Source: Arthrobotrys musiformis
Lineage: Eukaryota; Ascomycota; Orbiliomycetes; Orbiliales; Orbiliaceae
NCBI GenBank assembly: GCA_036971715.1
Contig: JAVHJL010000001.1
Span: forward strand, 930,001-994,000
DNA length: 64,000 nt
Direction: 5' to 3'
The notes under the pieces were generated by a model, which saw only the letters and a program-made list of their open reading frames with translations, ran no database searches and was not told the origin of the DNA. Positions 45,940-58,350 of this stretch are shown piece after piece. The position numbers and the translations under genes are program-made. Position 1 is the stretch's first letter; each line of letters begins with the position of its first letter.

Positions 45940-47358
45940 ATGGCTAGTTCGCGCTCAGGCTCGGATTCGGATTTCGAATTCCCATTCGAACTCGACGACA
46001 CGAAACCCGTCAAGCATAGAACCTCAAATCCGACCTGCAGGAGTGCAGGCCCGGATCCAAACGTGGATCCCGATGCGGATATAATAATGGGTGGAGCGCA
46101 AGAGGGGGCGAGTGCGTCGGAACATGTAGAAGGGGTAACGAAATATCACACCAATCCCAGTCCTCTCGTTTTCTCTCAGCCGAAGCAAGGGATAAAAGGA
46201 TTAATATGCAAAGCTGGCGATATTATAGGCAAGCCCCGATGGTAATATGGAAGATATCGGACTCCACAGGGCGTATGTTTCTGCTTCGCCGGATGGGTCC
46301 ACAGCGAAGACATTGATCTACCTCCCTGACAGTACGAGTCCCACCTCCTCTAATCCATAGCGATATTTGTGTGCACTGAAATGGATATCCGATTGTAGTG
46401 TTCGGACCGGATTGGAGGGACCACCAACTACTAGCTGATACGTATGTCAGTTGCTTCGTCGATGCCCCGAAATCGTTAGCGATCTAATACGAAGTTATTG
46501 ATATAGATACGCTAAAGGCGGCTTCCACGTTGTCATGCCCGATATCCTCGAGAGGGACTACATGCCCAAAGAATTTTTTGATGTCATCGAACCAAATGCA
46601 GAGCTTCGAGATCAGATGACTGTCCAAGAAAAGACGTATGAGTAGTCCCCCTCTTAAAGACCGGAGACGAGCAATCGGTTCGTGTTAACAAAAGTGATGT
46701 TCCTCTCTTTTAGGGAAAATCGTCGGAAAATGTTTAATAACATGGGCCGAATGTTTTATCGACACCGTGTATACATTTCAAAGGTTCCATTCCCACCCAA
46801 TCTGGCCGGCTGGTTGGTCAATCAATGAAAAATCCTCCAAGCGCTCACTGACCAACATACATCCAACAGCCCAGAGTAGATAGCTTCATAGAGACTCTCC
46901 GTAAAGACCCCGAAATCGGAAAAGTGGGTATCGTAGGAACCTGCTGGGGTGGATATCACGCAATTCTCCAGGCCCGTCCGGGTACTGGAATTAGCGCCAT
47001 TGCCGCTCTACAACCGTCCTTCACCAAACTCCAGGACTGGGCAGCAATTTCTGTACCCACATATGTCACGTTCGGCACGGGAGACACGATTGTCCCTGCA
47101 TCCAAATCTGTGGAGGTGTCGCTTCGTGACCCGGAGCCGACTGACGGTCTGATTTCGCCGGACCTTCTGGCTCTGAGCGCTAATGAGATTGCTGAGGCTC
47201 TGGATAAAAGGGATGACGTTGAAATTAAGGTTCGGATATTTGAGAACCAGATTCATGGGTTTACGTATCGGGGTGACTGGAGTACTGAAGATGAGTCAAA
47301 GGCGATGGATGAATGTGCGCAAGATGTGATCGCGTGGTTTAACGAGCATCTTTCTTGA
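45940..47358 (+). CDS. Dienelactone hydrolase family protein, about 342 aa
   Basis: Alpha/beta-hydrolase of the DLH type. Six exons fit in frame: 45940-46134, 46229-46331, 46399-46441, 46507-46635, 46714-46783, 46870-47358. Catalytic triad: Cys in GTCWGG, Asp in GTGDTIVP, His in IHGF. The core reads AYVSASPDG, IYLPDMFGPDW, QLLADTYAKGGFHVVMPDIL. Exon 1 encodes a polar, acidic N-terminal extension of 65 residues (SGSDSDFEFPFELDD). Its junction gives HVEG-ASPDGNMEDIG, which resembles the HEGTPTG-type start of fungal DLH proteins, so I include it; a minimal model would begin at ATG 46247. The donor of intron 5 is uncertain: GTTCCA at 46784 or GTATAC at 46769, both in frame. No signal peptide. The substrate is unknown. 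Confidence 0.78.
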
Positions 47359-47589
47359 ATTTTCGGCGCCCCAGCAGCCTGATTTTTTTTTAAGGGAGAG
47401 AGAAAGGGTTGAGTGATAGTTTTTGTTTGGATTAGACGGAGTAGATGATTCGTATTATTGTGATAAGCTGAAAGAGGGAGCAATGCCAGAACGCCGTTGA
47501 TGTATGTACTCTGGATAACGCCATTTGAAAGAACCCACTGGGGAAATTTTATAATACAAAGGCCTAATCGATATGTCGCCAAAGGAAGA

Positions 47590-48281
47590 CTAGTATTCTT
47601 TTTTGAAAGTCTCCTGTATCGGTTTCGAACTCTGTAATCCAAGCCATTAGTACCCAAAGCTCTCCAGAACAAGTATCTGGCACATACCTCGATAAACTTC
47701 TTCAGATGTTCATCCAAACTCGCCAGATCGTCTTTCCTCTTTTTATTCTCGGCTATCAAAGCCTGCTTCTTAGCAATCAATTGTTTCCTCTGTATCTCCA
47801 GTTCCTCCCGAACAGCTCTCTCATCGGCCAACCGTAGTTTCATAAGTTCATGTGGATCTTTATCTGCATGTTCTGGAAACCTGGCGATGTAATCTGCCTC
47901 GTCTACCAACGGAATATCCTCGTACGTATGCTGGAAATCCAGACACGCGTCGATCTCACCGCGCAGGTGGCGTTGTTGGTAGTATAGATTTTGTAATTGC
48001 AGGTGCAATCGGTCTTGTTCCTGACGGGCTTCGGAGGTGATTTGTTTTGTCTGCCGGACGGTCATGTAGGCTGTTCTGTGGAGGGAGCGGAGACGGGACA
48101 TAGATGCTAGTAGCTGTTTTTGGGCTTTGAGACGGTCATCTGAGGATGTGGATGATTGCGATGCGGCGCGAGCACGGTCTTGGGAGACCACTTGGAGGCA
48201 GAGTTCACGGGTTGTTTGGAGGGCCTGGAGGCATTCTTGGAGGTCCTGCTCTGTTATCCTCGAGGGGGCTTCGGGCGCCAT
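47590..48281 (-). CDS. THO complex subunit 5 homologue (THOC5/FMIP family), 211 aa
   Basis: Component of the THO/TREX machinery coupling transcription to mRNA export. Two exons on the minus strand: 48281-47688 and 47631-47590; the last exon encodes only SSKPIQETFKKEY. The intron is 56 nt. The whole protein is coiled-coil-like. The diagnostic THOC5 motif is LRGEIDACLDFQHTYEDIPLV, followed by the DPHELMKLRLADERAVREELE segment. Reading through the intron gives a false 342-residue protein whose tail runs into the hydrolase gene on the other strand. Much shorter than animal THOC5, as in other fungi. Divergent from the methyltransferase gene, 142 bases between starts. Confidence 0.9.
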
Positions 48282-48423
48282 TGTTTCGTGATGGTGATGA
48301 TGTCGAGGGGTTATGGCGATGTTTGTATGGTTGATAGGGAAGAAGGGAAGTTCAAGATGTTTGTTTGGGCGAAGAGCGGAAACAAAACCTCACCAAGAAA
48401 CTTCCTTGACCAAAAAAGAAACA
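48282..48423. promoter_or_regulatory. Compact bidirectional promoter
   Basis: Only 142 bases separate the divergent ATG codons of the THOC5 and methyltransferase genes, so both promoters and leaders must overlap here. Confidence 0.6.
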
Positions 48424-49545
48424 ATGCACTTCATCCGCTTCCTCAAAGTCCCCACCACCACATCGAAACCATCGTCAAACATCATCACCGTCTCCACATT
48501 AATCACCATCTCCACCGACCTCTCCGAGGCATTTTACAATGGCACTGCTACCCTCCGCGCCACACTTCGCGCGGACACTCCGTCCCGCCAGCTTCTTGCT
48601 TCGAAAACGGTAACTTGGACGCCGGGATTGAGGAATATACCCATCCAATTCACATTTGTGGCTACAAGGGAGACTGCATCTGATGGGATAGTATGCGTCT
48701 CTGCGACTGAGAACCGGGCGGATGATATGCGGACTTTATTCGCCGCTGGAGCATCGGAGGCGAGAATACTGTCGGCGTGGAGCACGCCGTTTAATATTCT
48801 ACAGAATGGGAGTAAAGCGGATGCCTTCGTGGAGAGGAAGCTGCAGCTGTCGGCTGGGAGGATGGTGAGGATATGGGAGGAGACGAGGGAGGATATTGCC
48901 AGGCATATATGGTATGCACAGTCCGATTACTTCTTGGTTATATACAGATATATGGCTCTAACATGATACAGGCCTGGTGGACTAGCTACGACATCCTACC
49001 TCTCCACCCTCCCCGCACCACCCACAGGGCCACTCCAATCCCTCACCCCCCTCCTTTCAAATACCCCCCTAAACGTTCTAGAACTCGGTGCGGGGTGCGG
49101 TCTGGCCGGCATAGTTCTTCACACCCTCCTCCCTTCTACAAAAGTAACCGTAACAGACCTACCCATAACTACAGAGATAACCTCCAAAAACCTCACAGCA
49201 AACTACTCTAATGATAATAGTAGCAACGAGCATGGCGGGAGTATAGTCTATCACCCGCTCGACTGGGCATCCCCTCTACCGGACTGGTGTACCTCCACCA
49301 CCTACGAGTTGATATTAGTAGCAGATTGCACTTATAATACCGCCAGCATTCCCTACCTCGTCGGAGTGCTGGACGAATTATGTAAATTATCCCCCGGGGT
49401 GGTGATATTACTTGCGCATAAAGTACGGCATGATTCCGAGGAAATGTTTTTTGAGATGGCGGGGGAGAAGGGGATCGTGAAGAGGGAGAGCGTGGTGTTT
49501 GAGATGGCGGGGGATAGGGTGGATTTGTATGTTATGGGGCGGTGA
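48424..49545 (+). CDS. Methyltransf_16 (METTL21/EFM-like) protein methyltransferase, 353 aa
   Basis: Two exons: 48424-48911 and 48972-49545. The split codon (TG|G) restores Trp in RHIWPGG, and the joined frame is open to the stop. SAM-binding motif I is NVLELGAGCGLAGI; the acidic strand-2 end is VTVTDLP; the post-motif region is LVADCTYN, the form typical of lysine methyltransferases in this family. The N-terminal 160 residues are a beta-rich extension. This arrangement (long N-terminal region, then Methyltransf_16) is found in conserved fungal proteins of unknown target. Likely cytosolic; the substrate is not predictable from sequence. Confidence 0.88.
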
Positions 49546-50008
49546 TGTTAGAATTACCTAATACCACTGATATAATATCATAATCTCAATTTATCTATTG
49601 GGACCTCGATCATGCTGCTTATATGCATCGGCCTCAGGATCGTTTTACGATAGCACTTCTTGCAAAAGTTCCCTACGGGGAACAAACTACGTAAGCTTAT
49701 TGGGAAGCAATAGTGAAGGAGTGACAGCAGTTGGATTCTTTTTTCTATTTCATTTGAACAGTTCTAACCCGGCCATAACGCCTGATATATGTACCAACCC
49801 CTCTTTTTCAGACGGCCCTCTTCCCCAGTTTATAGATTTCGCAACCTGAAATAAAAGTAAACACTAGTGAAAAAAACATATGACTTTTTTGGTAACAGCG
49901 GACTCGTTTAAAGAGAGCCTAACGCTGTTGTAATTTCTCGGACTTAGATTTTTCTCCACCGCTAAAAAAATCTTGAAAATTTGTTCTTAGAAGATGGGAA
50001 GCGTAGAG
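49546..50008. other. Convergent intergenic region
   Basis: 3' flanks of the methyltransferase and ornithine decarboxylase genes. No gene. Confidence 0.5.
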
Positions 50009-51525
50009 TTATCCCTGGAGAAGGGCTGCTGCTCCTGGCTCGCTGCAGACATAGACAACTTCGTGGTCGTCGGAGAAGCCGTTGAACTTGGTTGCTGAGC
50101 ACTTGGAGTAAGCTACATAAAGCGATATAAATTAGCAATCACTCTTTCGAAAAGGATTTCCCCAAGGCTTCAGGATAATCTAAAGGAATTAAACTTACCT
50201 CCCATCTCTGTGAAATACAACCAGTCTCCGACCTCAACGACCTCAGGCAGATAGCTCTCTGAGGAAATGCAATCCAACCCATCACAAGTTGGCCCCCAGA
50301 TCGAATACTTCACAACCCTCTCTCCATCCTCTCTCTTCTTACCATACCAAAACTCATCACCATTGGTCAAAACCCTGGGGACGGGGACTTGGTGATCAAA
50401 CATGACACCGGAGAAGTTTCCGTAAACGCCATCGTTCAAGTAGAGCATGAACGAACTCTCACCGTTGACGGGGTCGACGACGGTACGGCGGGCGATGACG
50501 TGGGCCGCCACTGTGAACGCAGAGGCGACGTAGTACCTTCCTGGCTCGGCAATAACCCTAACGTTGCTCGGGAAATATTGGTCGACGGCTGGTCCCAGGA
50601 CGGAAGCGATGGCCTCAAAGTTTTTGTGGCCATATCCGCCACCGACGTCCAAGAGCTTCATGTCGAATCCGAGGTCGGCACCTTCGTCAAAGACACGGCG
50701 GGCGTCTTCGACGGCGCTGATGTAGGCGGTTGGATCATATGTTCCGGAACCAACGTGGAAGCTGACTCCAACGACGTTGAGGCCGAGGTCCTTGGCGAGG
50801 GCAAGGAGGGAGGCGGTGGAGTCAAGTGGGGCACCGTATTTGACACTGAGGCGGCAAAGAGCCTTGGAGTCATCGGTGGCAATACGGAGGAGGAGACGAG
50901 CAGACGGGAAGAAACGTTGACACTTGTACAATTCCTCGGCATTGTCGAAGGTCATGTGCTCGACACCCTCGGAAGCAGCGTAGCGGATGAATGACGCTGT
51001 CTTGCAGGGGTGTGCATAGATAATGCGGGATGGCGAGATATCCATCGAAAGGATGGTCTCGATCTCCTTCTTGGAGGCGCAGTCAAAGCCACAGCCAAGA
51101 TTGGCTAGGAGGCGGAGGACCTGGGGGTCAGGGTTGCATTTGACGGCTGTTTCGGGTAGCAAAATTAGCTAATCTGCGGATTTTCAATCGGAATAGGATA
51201 CAGGATTCTTACCATAGAATGGCTCAATACGAGGGAGATTCAGTTTCCATCGAAGGTGCTGGCGGTAGACCTCTCCGAGATCAGCGACAAAGAAAGCATC
51301 CTCTCCGCCGGCTTCACAGTTATCAACATTAATGCTGTTGATGCGACGGGCAAGGGCATTGCTGATCAAAGCCTTTGAAGTAGCTTTTTCAGATCCATCA
51401 TAGTATGCGTGGCCTGCAGCTACTGGGGCGATGAAAGCGGCACTAGGCATCTGCTTGATGGATGAAGAAGTGGTTGAAGAAGAAAGGATGATAGGAGCCG
51501 GAGACTCGATTTCAACGAAGACCAT
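50009..51525 (-). CDS. SPE1: Ornithine decarboxylase, 454 aa
   Basis: PLP enzyme that makes putrescine, the first step of polyamine synthesis. Three exons on the minus strand: 51525-51213, 51146-50199, 50112-50009. PLP lysine K107 lies in FYAVKCNPDP, which is rebuilt across intron 1. Other motifs: FHVGSGTYD, LDVGGGYGH, the EPGRYYVASAFT PLP-phosphate loop, and active-site Cys C397 in WGPTCDGLDC. The C-terminal exon (YSKCSATKFNGF) completes the dimer-interface motif; without it the frame stops at a false tail. The 60 N-terminal residues are Ser-rich. Eukaryotic ODC is usually controlled by antizyme and by its leader; no antizyme gene is in this window. Upstream lies a long gene-free stretch. 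Confidence 0.97.
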
Positions 51526-54500
51526 AACTAACGTCGGGTTGATAGATATCGACTCTTTCTCGGAATGGATGGTCCGGTTTACTGTTTTGTCCCGTTCTTA
51601 AGGAAGAAAGGGTGAAAACAGTTGATTGGAAGGAAAATTGTAAGTAGCAGTGGAAAAAGAAGAGAAGGTCAAGAAAATTGATGTTCCTTCTTGGTCGTTT
51701 CTTGTGGGACGTCGACTCCTATACAGTTACCGCCAGAATAGCACCCAAACCACACAGTCTCCAAAGGATTCCCGAGGATCAAATGGAGAAAACAAAGATC
51801 TTGAGAATATCAAGAAGGTTGAAAAGAAGTTGTTAAGTTGATGAGTTCACAATTGAACGAATGCTAGGGTGGTCGAAACACAATTCTGCCGAAACAGACA
51901 AGAGGCGGTCGCCGCAAGCCTTCCTCGTGAAGAGGAAGGTTACCAGCGGGGGAGCTATGCGGCAGGGGGTTTGATTGAGACTCGTCGGCTGGGTTTTGGG
52001 ATGACTCCTCCGCACCGTCTACGTGAGATCTATGATGGCGATATCCGGGCTTTGGATTAGAGTGAAAGTTGGACGGGGTCCGTGGAGGTGGTTTAAGAGG
52101 ACGGAGGGAGGAGCGGCAAGAGCCTGGTGACGGGATTGTGAACGGTTGTTCCCCGAAGCCGAAGACCTTTGTCTGGGACGAAACAAAGGTTCCGGTGGGA
52201 AAGATAGTAAAAGTTTGGTAGTTTTGGGAGTTTAGTTAACGACGGCTGAAGCTATATTGCCCTCGATCGATGGTCGATATTTTCAGAGTATCGTGAAGAT
52301 ACTATCTCTCTCGTTTTTTTATATTGGACGCAAGAAGGTCGGAATTTCACAAGAAAGACCAGTGGTTTCTCAAGCTGGAATAAGAGAATACTTGTCAGTC
52401 GAATGTCCTCCCGAGACAGTTAATATACGGTGTCGGTCAATGGGTGGCGGTGGTGACTTTTACTATGGTGGCAGTGGTGAGTGTGGTGATGATGATGGTG
52501 GTGGTTGGAATTATTCCCTCAAGCCAGGTCGAGATGTTGTGGATGTGGCGAGACCTCGTTCTTTTTATATCCCACATCCACACACGAAAAAAAAACAAGA
52601 ACCGGATTTGCTTACCAAACTCGAGAAATTGAAACAGCCAGGCCTTCCAGGTGGATTTCTCTAGCGGAATACTCAGCGATTGGAGTGTTTTTTCTAACTA
52701 TCGTGTGCTTTTCAGGGCTTTTCTGGTCGTGAGCAGAAAAAGATAGGGAGGAAAAGGGTGGTCGACTGGCAGACTGTGTTGGGGGTGTGGTTGTCTTTTT
52801 ATTTTAGCGGGCTGCAGGCCGAGTTCGAACGTTCTTCCTTACATCAAGCTCCAAGGGAAGGAACCCCGGCCAAGGTCAGAATTTTAGACTTCTGAACTGG
52901 GCTTGCCCTGCGCACGCTCACACACGCACACTCCGATTTCATATTTCTTATTCTGGTTGGATGGTCCTTTCACTAGCTAACTAAGGACAGACATGTCTAG
53001 TATACAGGAATTGCGGCGATTGGGCCAATTGGGGGCGGTGTGCTCGTTAGCAGCTGTGTACCTTACGCGGCAGACTTTGGCTGGGCGATGTTATCCGATC
53101 AAATGGCCGCTGTCTTGGGTTCTTTGATTCTGACTAAAACACCTAGTACAGACGAAAGAAAGTATGAATCACAAACTTCCTGAAGTCGGGAATGCCAGAC
53201 CAGAGCTAAACTAAGCGTCAAAAAAATCCCGGAATGGAAGAAACGGAAGCAGCTCCCCAAAGTTTATACTATGGAAATCCAGATTATTTCATCATACAGC
53301 TGGACCGCGGCTGGTCTGGGGGTCAGCGGGTTTTGTAGCTGGAGATAACACCGCCGACGCAGGCAGATATGATATCCCATGCATGCCCTAAGCTAAACCT
53401 ACTAGCGACTTGCCTCTACTGATTCATAATCCGAATTTCCTTGCTGGGTGCTATGTGAGTACTATGTAACACCGTGGATTCGACAAGGCACCAGGGGACG
53501 TTAGAGGCCATTATATACTGGTAGGGCAAAAAAGTACCTCATCGTGGAGGAGACGGCTGGGGGCGTTTGATAGTATGTAATTCGATTTTGTATGGAACCC
53601 AAGATGAGGGATTTCTTTTCCAACCCCCAAGACACCGGCACCAGACACCATTCAATGACTTGTCAGAATCTTCTCTGCATCGCCGCCTATAGCTATGGAT
53701 CCAACATCGGCCTTAACCTTTTTTTTTTTTTTTTTTTTTGACGCTAGCGAATTTTCCACACCAGATCAAATCTGCATCGAAGCCAGTTTAAACGAGCGAA
53801 TTAATTGTGGTTTCTAGAATACATATGTGTAATACAATGCACAGTATTATAGGAATGGTTGGCAGGCTGCAGAGTATATACTAACCCCCGTCCATTCTGT
53901 TTTTGCCGATGTTCCTTGGAAAAAATATGAATTCTGAGACGGGTTATGCCCATGGCCATGATGCACGACACAGCTTAAAACGGACGGTGTATCCAGAGCT
54001 TGATATATGATCTCGTTCGAATACTCCAGCTGAGCTCTCACATGCCCCACGGGCTACGTGCATACGTAAAGGTCAATCCTCGTTCCTTGCAGGTACACCC
54101 ACCCGCCATTTCATGCGCATGCAAGATATCTTGTACTTCCATGTACAGACTTGTCCCGACATCCGCATGCGATAGTCGAGAGGTCTGGTATCTATATCAG
54201 AATTTTATAGATATCCCACACACAAGATAAATTGTTTCCTTTTCGGCAAGGTTGCAGCTTAGCTTCGCTGGCCGTTAGTTGCTGCCCTCCCCCAATTGGC
54301 CAAGAAAAAAAAAAAATCTGGAAAAATCGCTCCGGCCGGCGATTGAGAGTCGACATACTACAACCTGCCACATATTTATCCGAGGGTGGTTCCATGTATA
54401 TATACGTTAGATACTGGTAAATAGCTAGGAGAAAAATCCGTCATGCAGTATGCACGCGCACGAGGATATATCGCTATCACTTCACTTTTTCCCGGATTAA

Positions 54501-55065
54501 GCTTATGCTCGCGAGCTAGGGAGCTTGACAATTGTCCTTCGCGAATTCGTAGGGAAAGCTGGCGGTCGCCGTTGCATTGGAATGTAAGTGACACGGAGCT
54601 AGGGAGGTATCATATGGCACCTCGATGCAGACTAGACGTAATATTAATATATAGGGTTTTAGTCATTTTCTAATATGGTTTTTCTGGTCAACTGACGAAC
54701 CAGCGGAAAAGATTTATTTGTACCTGTATGTTGATTGGACTAGGCCTTTTCTGTTCTATACAACGATTTTGAGCCTCTAGTTTTGCCAGGTTTACCAGCT
54801 TGCGACAAGTTGGCACAAGAAATTTCTACCTTTCCCCATTCGGGGATTGCCGCTTTGATAGATTCTACAATAGCATTTGGTTCACGAGATAACTTGATAT
54901 ATTAAAATTAGTAGGGATTTAGGAATTAAAATTATAGTAGCCCCCGCAAACTAATCAGATACGGCATAACCAATCGATATCCTGCTCAATTGAGACATCC
55001 CCAAATCATCTTGCATCCAGACACATATACACCTGCAACCGGATCCGTAGATCAAATATTCACTT
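51526..55065. other. 3.5 kb gene-free region upstream of ornithine decarboxylase
   Basis: No recognised gene on either strand. Contains a T21 run at 53719-53739, GGTGGTGATG-type low complexity near 52440-52506, and several 60-135 codon frames without family content. It probably holds the promoter and a long leader of ornithine decarboxylase. Confidence 0.45.
53719..53739. repeat. Homopolymer T tract
   Basis: Twenty-one consecutive T residues, read directly from the sequence. Confidence 0.9.
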
Positions 55066-55921
55066 CTACTTTGTGACTGTCACACCTTCCACCATGATAC
55101 CCCCCGGGCGGAAAGCCGCATTCCCGTTCTTCTCAAGAACCTCTCTCTCACGCTGCTTGAGAAGCAGGTAGGTTATGTAAGCCAATAGCCCCAGAGCCGG
55201 GATCCCAATTCCCAAACCGACGCCTAGGCTAACCTGGCCGGCGGTACCCAGTCCACTTGAGGAATTTCCACTCCCTTGGCCGGTACTACCCTCTGCTGGG
55301 GAGTCACGGAAGGTGGATACTCTGATAACGAAGGAGGTTACTTGTCCAACTATTTAGCCCCCATTGGTCGTATTAGCCCTCAATGCGTCTTAAATCGTGA
55401 AATTATATAATTATAAACGTATCCGGTGAAAAACAGATATCTTCCTTACCTGTAACAGTCGTAGTCCCGGCAGCCACTGTCATCGTAGCAATTTGATCCC
55501 CACCGCCAGTCTCTCCACCACCATTGCCTTCCCCAATACCCGTCGTGATCCCCACATTACTCAAATAAACCGAACAATAAGCCTGATACGCAACCTGCGC
55601 ATCCGAAACATCGGCCGGATTACCCGAACACCGTCTGCTAACACATTCGTTCAAAAACGACGAAGCAGAGGTCCTTATATCGACTCTGCGGCATAGACAA
55701 GAATTGTATGTGCAGCCGAGTGCATCGGGGAGATCGGTGGCGGAGACGCCGCAGTCGTTGCTATCGAAGCAGCAGACTACGCATGGACGGATGAATCTGA
55801 AGTTCGAAACCGTACCCAGGGAGTAAGTTTCTTCTCTCGAGATTGTTTGGCTGGTGGTGAGGAGGGACAGGTTGAAGAGAAGAAGGAGAGAGGTGGTGGA
55901 TATATATTGAAAAAAGATCAT
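55066..55921 (-). CDS. CFEM-like Cys-rich single-pass membrane protein, 251 aa
   Basis: Two exons on the minus strand: 55921-55450 and 55349-55066, joined by a 100-nt intron in frame. Signal peptide about residues 1-25. Ten cysteines (47, 50, 51, 57, 70, 75, 77, 93, 98, 116) are arranged as a CFEM-like domain (PCVVCCFDSNDC, GCTYNSCLC, LNECVSRRC, AYQAYC). A Gly/Thr-rich stalk follows, then one transmembrane span near 197-221 (SLGVGLGIGIPALGLLAYIT), then a basic cytoplasmic tail (LLKQRERE). So the Cys domain is probably outside the cell. CFEM proteins act in haem/iron uptake or as surface receptors and effectors; this spacing is a variant, so the specific role is open. Confidence 0.82.
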
Positions 55922-56836
55922 TTGGTACTACGTTGTACTTTGCTCCAGCGCCAAGGATAGCCGATTCTTTCTAGATATATCATCGACTCGTCGATATTTT
56001 GTCGAGGATGTTTTGCGACACCGAAGGGATACCATTGCGAAAGAGAGAGAGAGAAAAAAGGAGAAATGAAACGGAACGCCCTCAACCTCGAACAATTGAG
56101 CGGGGGGGCCATGGGTTTAAAATGCGGAGGCGAATTCGACTCTGACCGCCTTATTGCATCGAAGATTCATTTCATGTCGTACAGCACAGGCTTGGGTTTC
56201 AGGGTTATAGGCTAAATCGGGCCCTTCTATTGGGTCTTAGAATCTTGGAGGCCTGTCGACCACCCACGAACGGGATACCGACAGCGTGTTGCATGTTGCA
56301 TAATTGCTGCCTAGGCGGTTTTGGGGGTGTTCGAATTCGTTCTCAACGGCCGTGCAGACAGCTCGATAATTCGATAAATAGACGCATGTATTAACATGTA
56401 AACCGACAGCTCTGCATGGCTATTTGGTACTGCAGGTGTACAATCCAGTCTAATTTCGGCTGAGGAGCATTTAGATGTTTCAACTTCTTAATTCAGTAAT
56501 TTCGAACGTGGTTCCATCAACTTCGGATTTCCGTCGTGATAATCGCCAGCGATTTGTCCATAAATATGAACATAACGTATATAACTCCGTTTAAAAACAC
56601 CACGATTAAATTTCAAAAAGAAAAAAAAAAAAAAAAATGTGGACTCCGCTCTACTGAATCTAAATAATATATCAGGGAGCACAAACCATCGAAAGCAGGC
56701 GCATAATTCCTCTCTTCTACTCAATGATAACCTCCTTCTTCCCTTCTTTCCTCTAGCTCCTAAAGCCCTCTCAACATCCTCATCGATATCCCCATAGATT
56801 TCATATACCTACTTAAGTAGGTGGATACTTCTTACC
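55922..56836. other. Divergent intergenic region with poly(A) tract
   Basis: Promoter sides of the CFEM-like gene and the next F-box-like gene. Includes an A-rich run at about 56616-56637. The 78-codon minus frame crossing it is not supported. Confidence 0.5.
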
Positions 56837-58350
56837 ATGTCTACAAGAGTCGACAGGCTTGAGATGGATGATGCCCTCAAAGACCCATCCAGATACAGTC
56901 TCTTCGACAATGCCCCATACGAAATTGCAACCCTAATATTCCAGAACCTCCCCAAAGACGACCTTAGCAGGGTTTCGAAATGCTCAAAGAAGCTCTACAA
57001 CATTTGCTTCCCCCTGCGGTTCAAAGGAATTATTTTGAACCCCAGGCCTAGCGCCGGGAAGAATAAGATGCAAAAATCCAGTTCTGTTGCACCGGCACTG
57101 CTAGAAAGCGGGCTTTTGTACGAGGAAACTTGTAAGCGGATACGGTAAGTTCGCAGAAATACCTTATATTTTATTTATTCATTTTTCCCTTTAGTCCTCC
57201 TACGGGTTTTGCTAAGGTGTCTTTGTTTTTTTTTTGTTTTTCAACTTTCGAAAGGTCCGCGAGATTCGAAAAAGAGAACAACTGGTTTGCTCTTGCAGTA
57301 TACGAAGTGACAAATAGACAAAGCGGAGAGCCAGCGTCCGTCCCCGAGGTTGTCCTCACCGGAATTCGCGAAAGTCTAGCTGCTTTGGGCCGGCTCCCAA
57401 GTCTTCGACAACTTAGCATATCATACAAAATACCATGGGCGGTCGAAAACAACGTCTATCTTGCGGTCATCGAAGGGATCGCTAAGCATTACCCCATTCT
57501 TCACGACAACCTCGAGGAACTGGAGCTACAGGTTACCAAAACCTTTGAAAATTCAGAACGGATATGCGATTATGAGGAACTCGATCAGTTATACGACCAA
57601 ACTTACTCAACACTGTCAGTCGCCAATCAAGAGTTCCTCGGGAAGAGGGTTCCGGACGGCACGATGGGAGAACTAGTAAGAGCAAAGATGCCGAAGTTCC
57701 CAAATCTAAAAAGCGCCAGGATCTCAGTCAACGGCGCCGCGGGGCCAATCGCGGCTGTGGGTGCGATCTGTTGGTATCTTAAACGTGCGCAGGTTTACTT
57801 GATCATAAGTGAATCAGCTCCACGCCTGCAAAAACTCTTGTTCGACACGCTAGCCTTCGATCAGATGCTCACAACATACAAATTCTCTACAAAGTATGCC
57901 GCAGCTGCCAACCCAAAAGCTTCACTCCCAAGTCCTTTAAATTTCTCAGACGCCATAACTCTGAAAACCACGGTTTTCAAAACCATACAAAAGAAATGCC
58001 TAAGGGCGCTGGTAGCAAGATTCCCAAACTTGAGAAATCTGTTTATACGAATCTACCACCTCTGCAAATACCAGTACGACATAGAGGGTCCGGTGTACGA
58101 TAACCTCATGGAGCTAAGATATCTAAAGAAAGCAAGGCTACCGTGGCCAAATGATGGCGGGGCCCCTCTCCGTCCTGAGATTTTGGCGGGTTGGGTCACT
58201 AAATGGCGAGTAAACGGGTTGGAGGACTTGGAGAAAGTTGTTTTCGATGGGATGCAGCCGGATGACCCCTCCGCTTCGGATTTACGCCAATGGACACCTA
58301 CCGAAATACAGCTTTCGTTTACTCCGACGAATGAGGGGGGGACCAATTAG
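56837..58350 (+). CDS. F-box-like protein, 467 aa (paralogue of the next gene)
   Basis: Two exons: 56837-57144 and 57255-58350; 468 codons with stop. F-box-like segment about residues 22-62 (APYEIATLIFQNLPKDDLSRVSKC). The rest has leucine-rich spacing suited to a substrate-recognition fold (LRQLSISYKIPW, NLEELELQV, FPNLKSARISV, FPNLRNLFIRIY, LEKVVFDG). It shares the order of motifs with the following gene (N-Q-E-F-L/I-G; LPWP near the end; LE-x-VVF), so the two are tandem relatives. The intron acceptor AAAG at 57254 is supported by frame (CG|G Arg) rather than by a strong polypyrimidine tract. Confidence 0.77.

Noticed and set aside
47253..47589. C-terminal extension of the THOC5 frame
   Set aside because: It is read-through of the 56-nt intron; splicing gives the conserved SSKPIQETFKKEY ending.
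50389..50994. 201-codon plus-strand frame inside the ornithine decarboxylase gene
   Set aside because: Exact antisense of a well-identified coding exon; arises from its codon bias and has no family content.
52257..52664. 135-codon plus-strand frame with a Gly-rich run
   Set aside because: Low-complexity GGTGGT sequence explains it; no homology signal and no splice partners.
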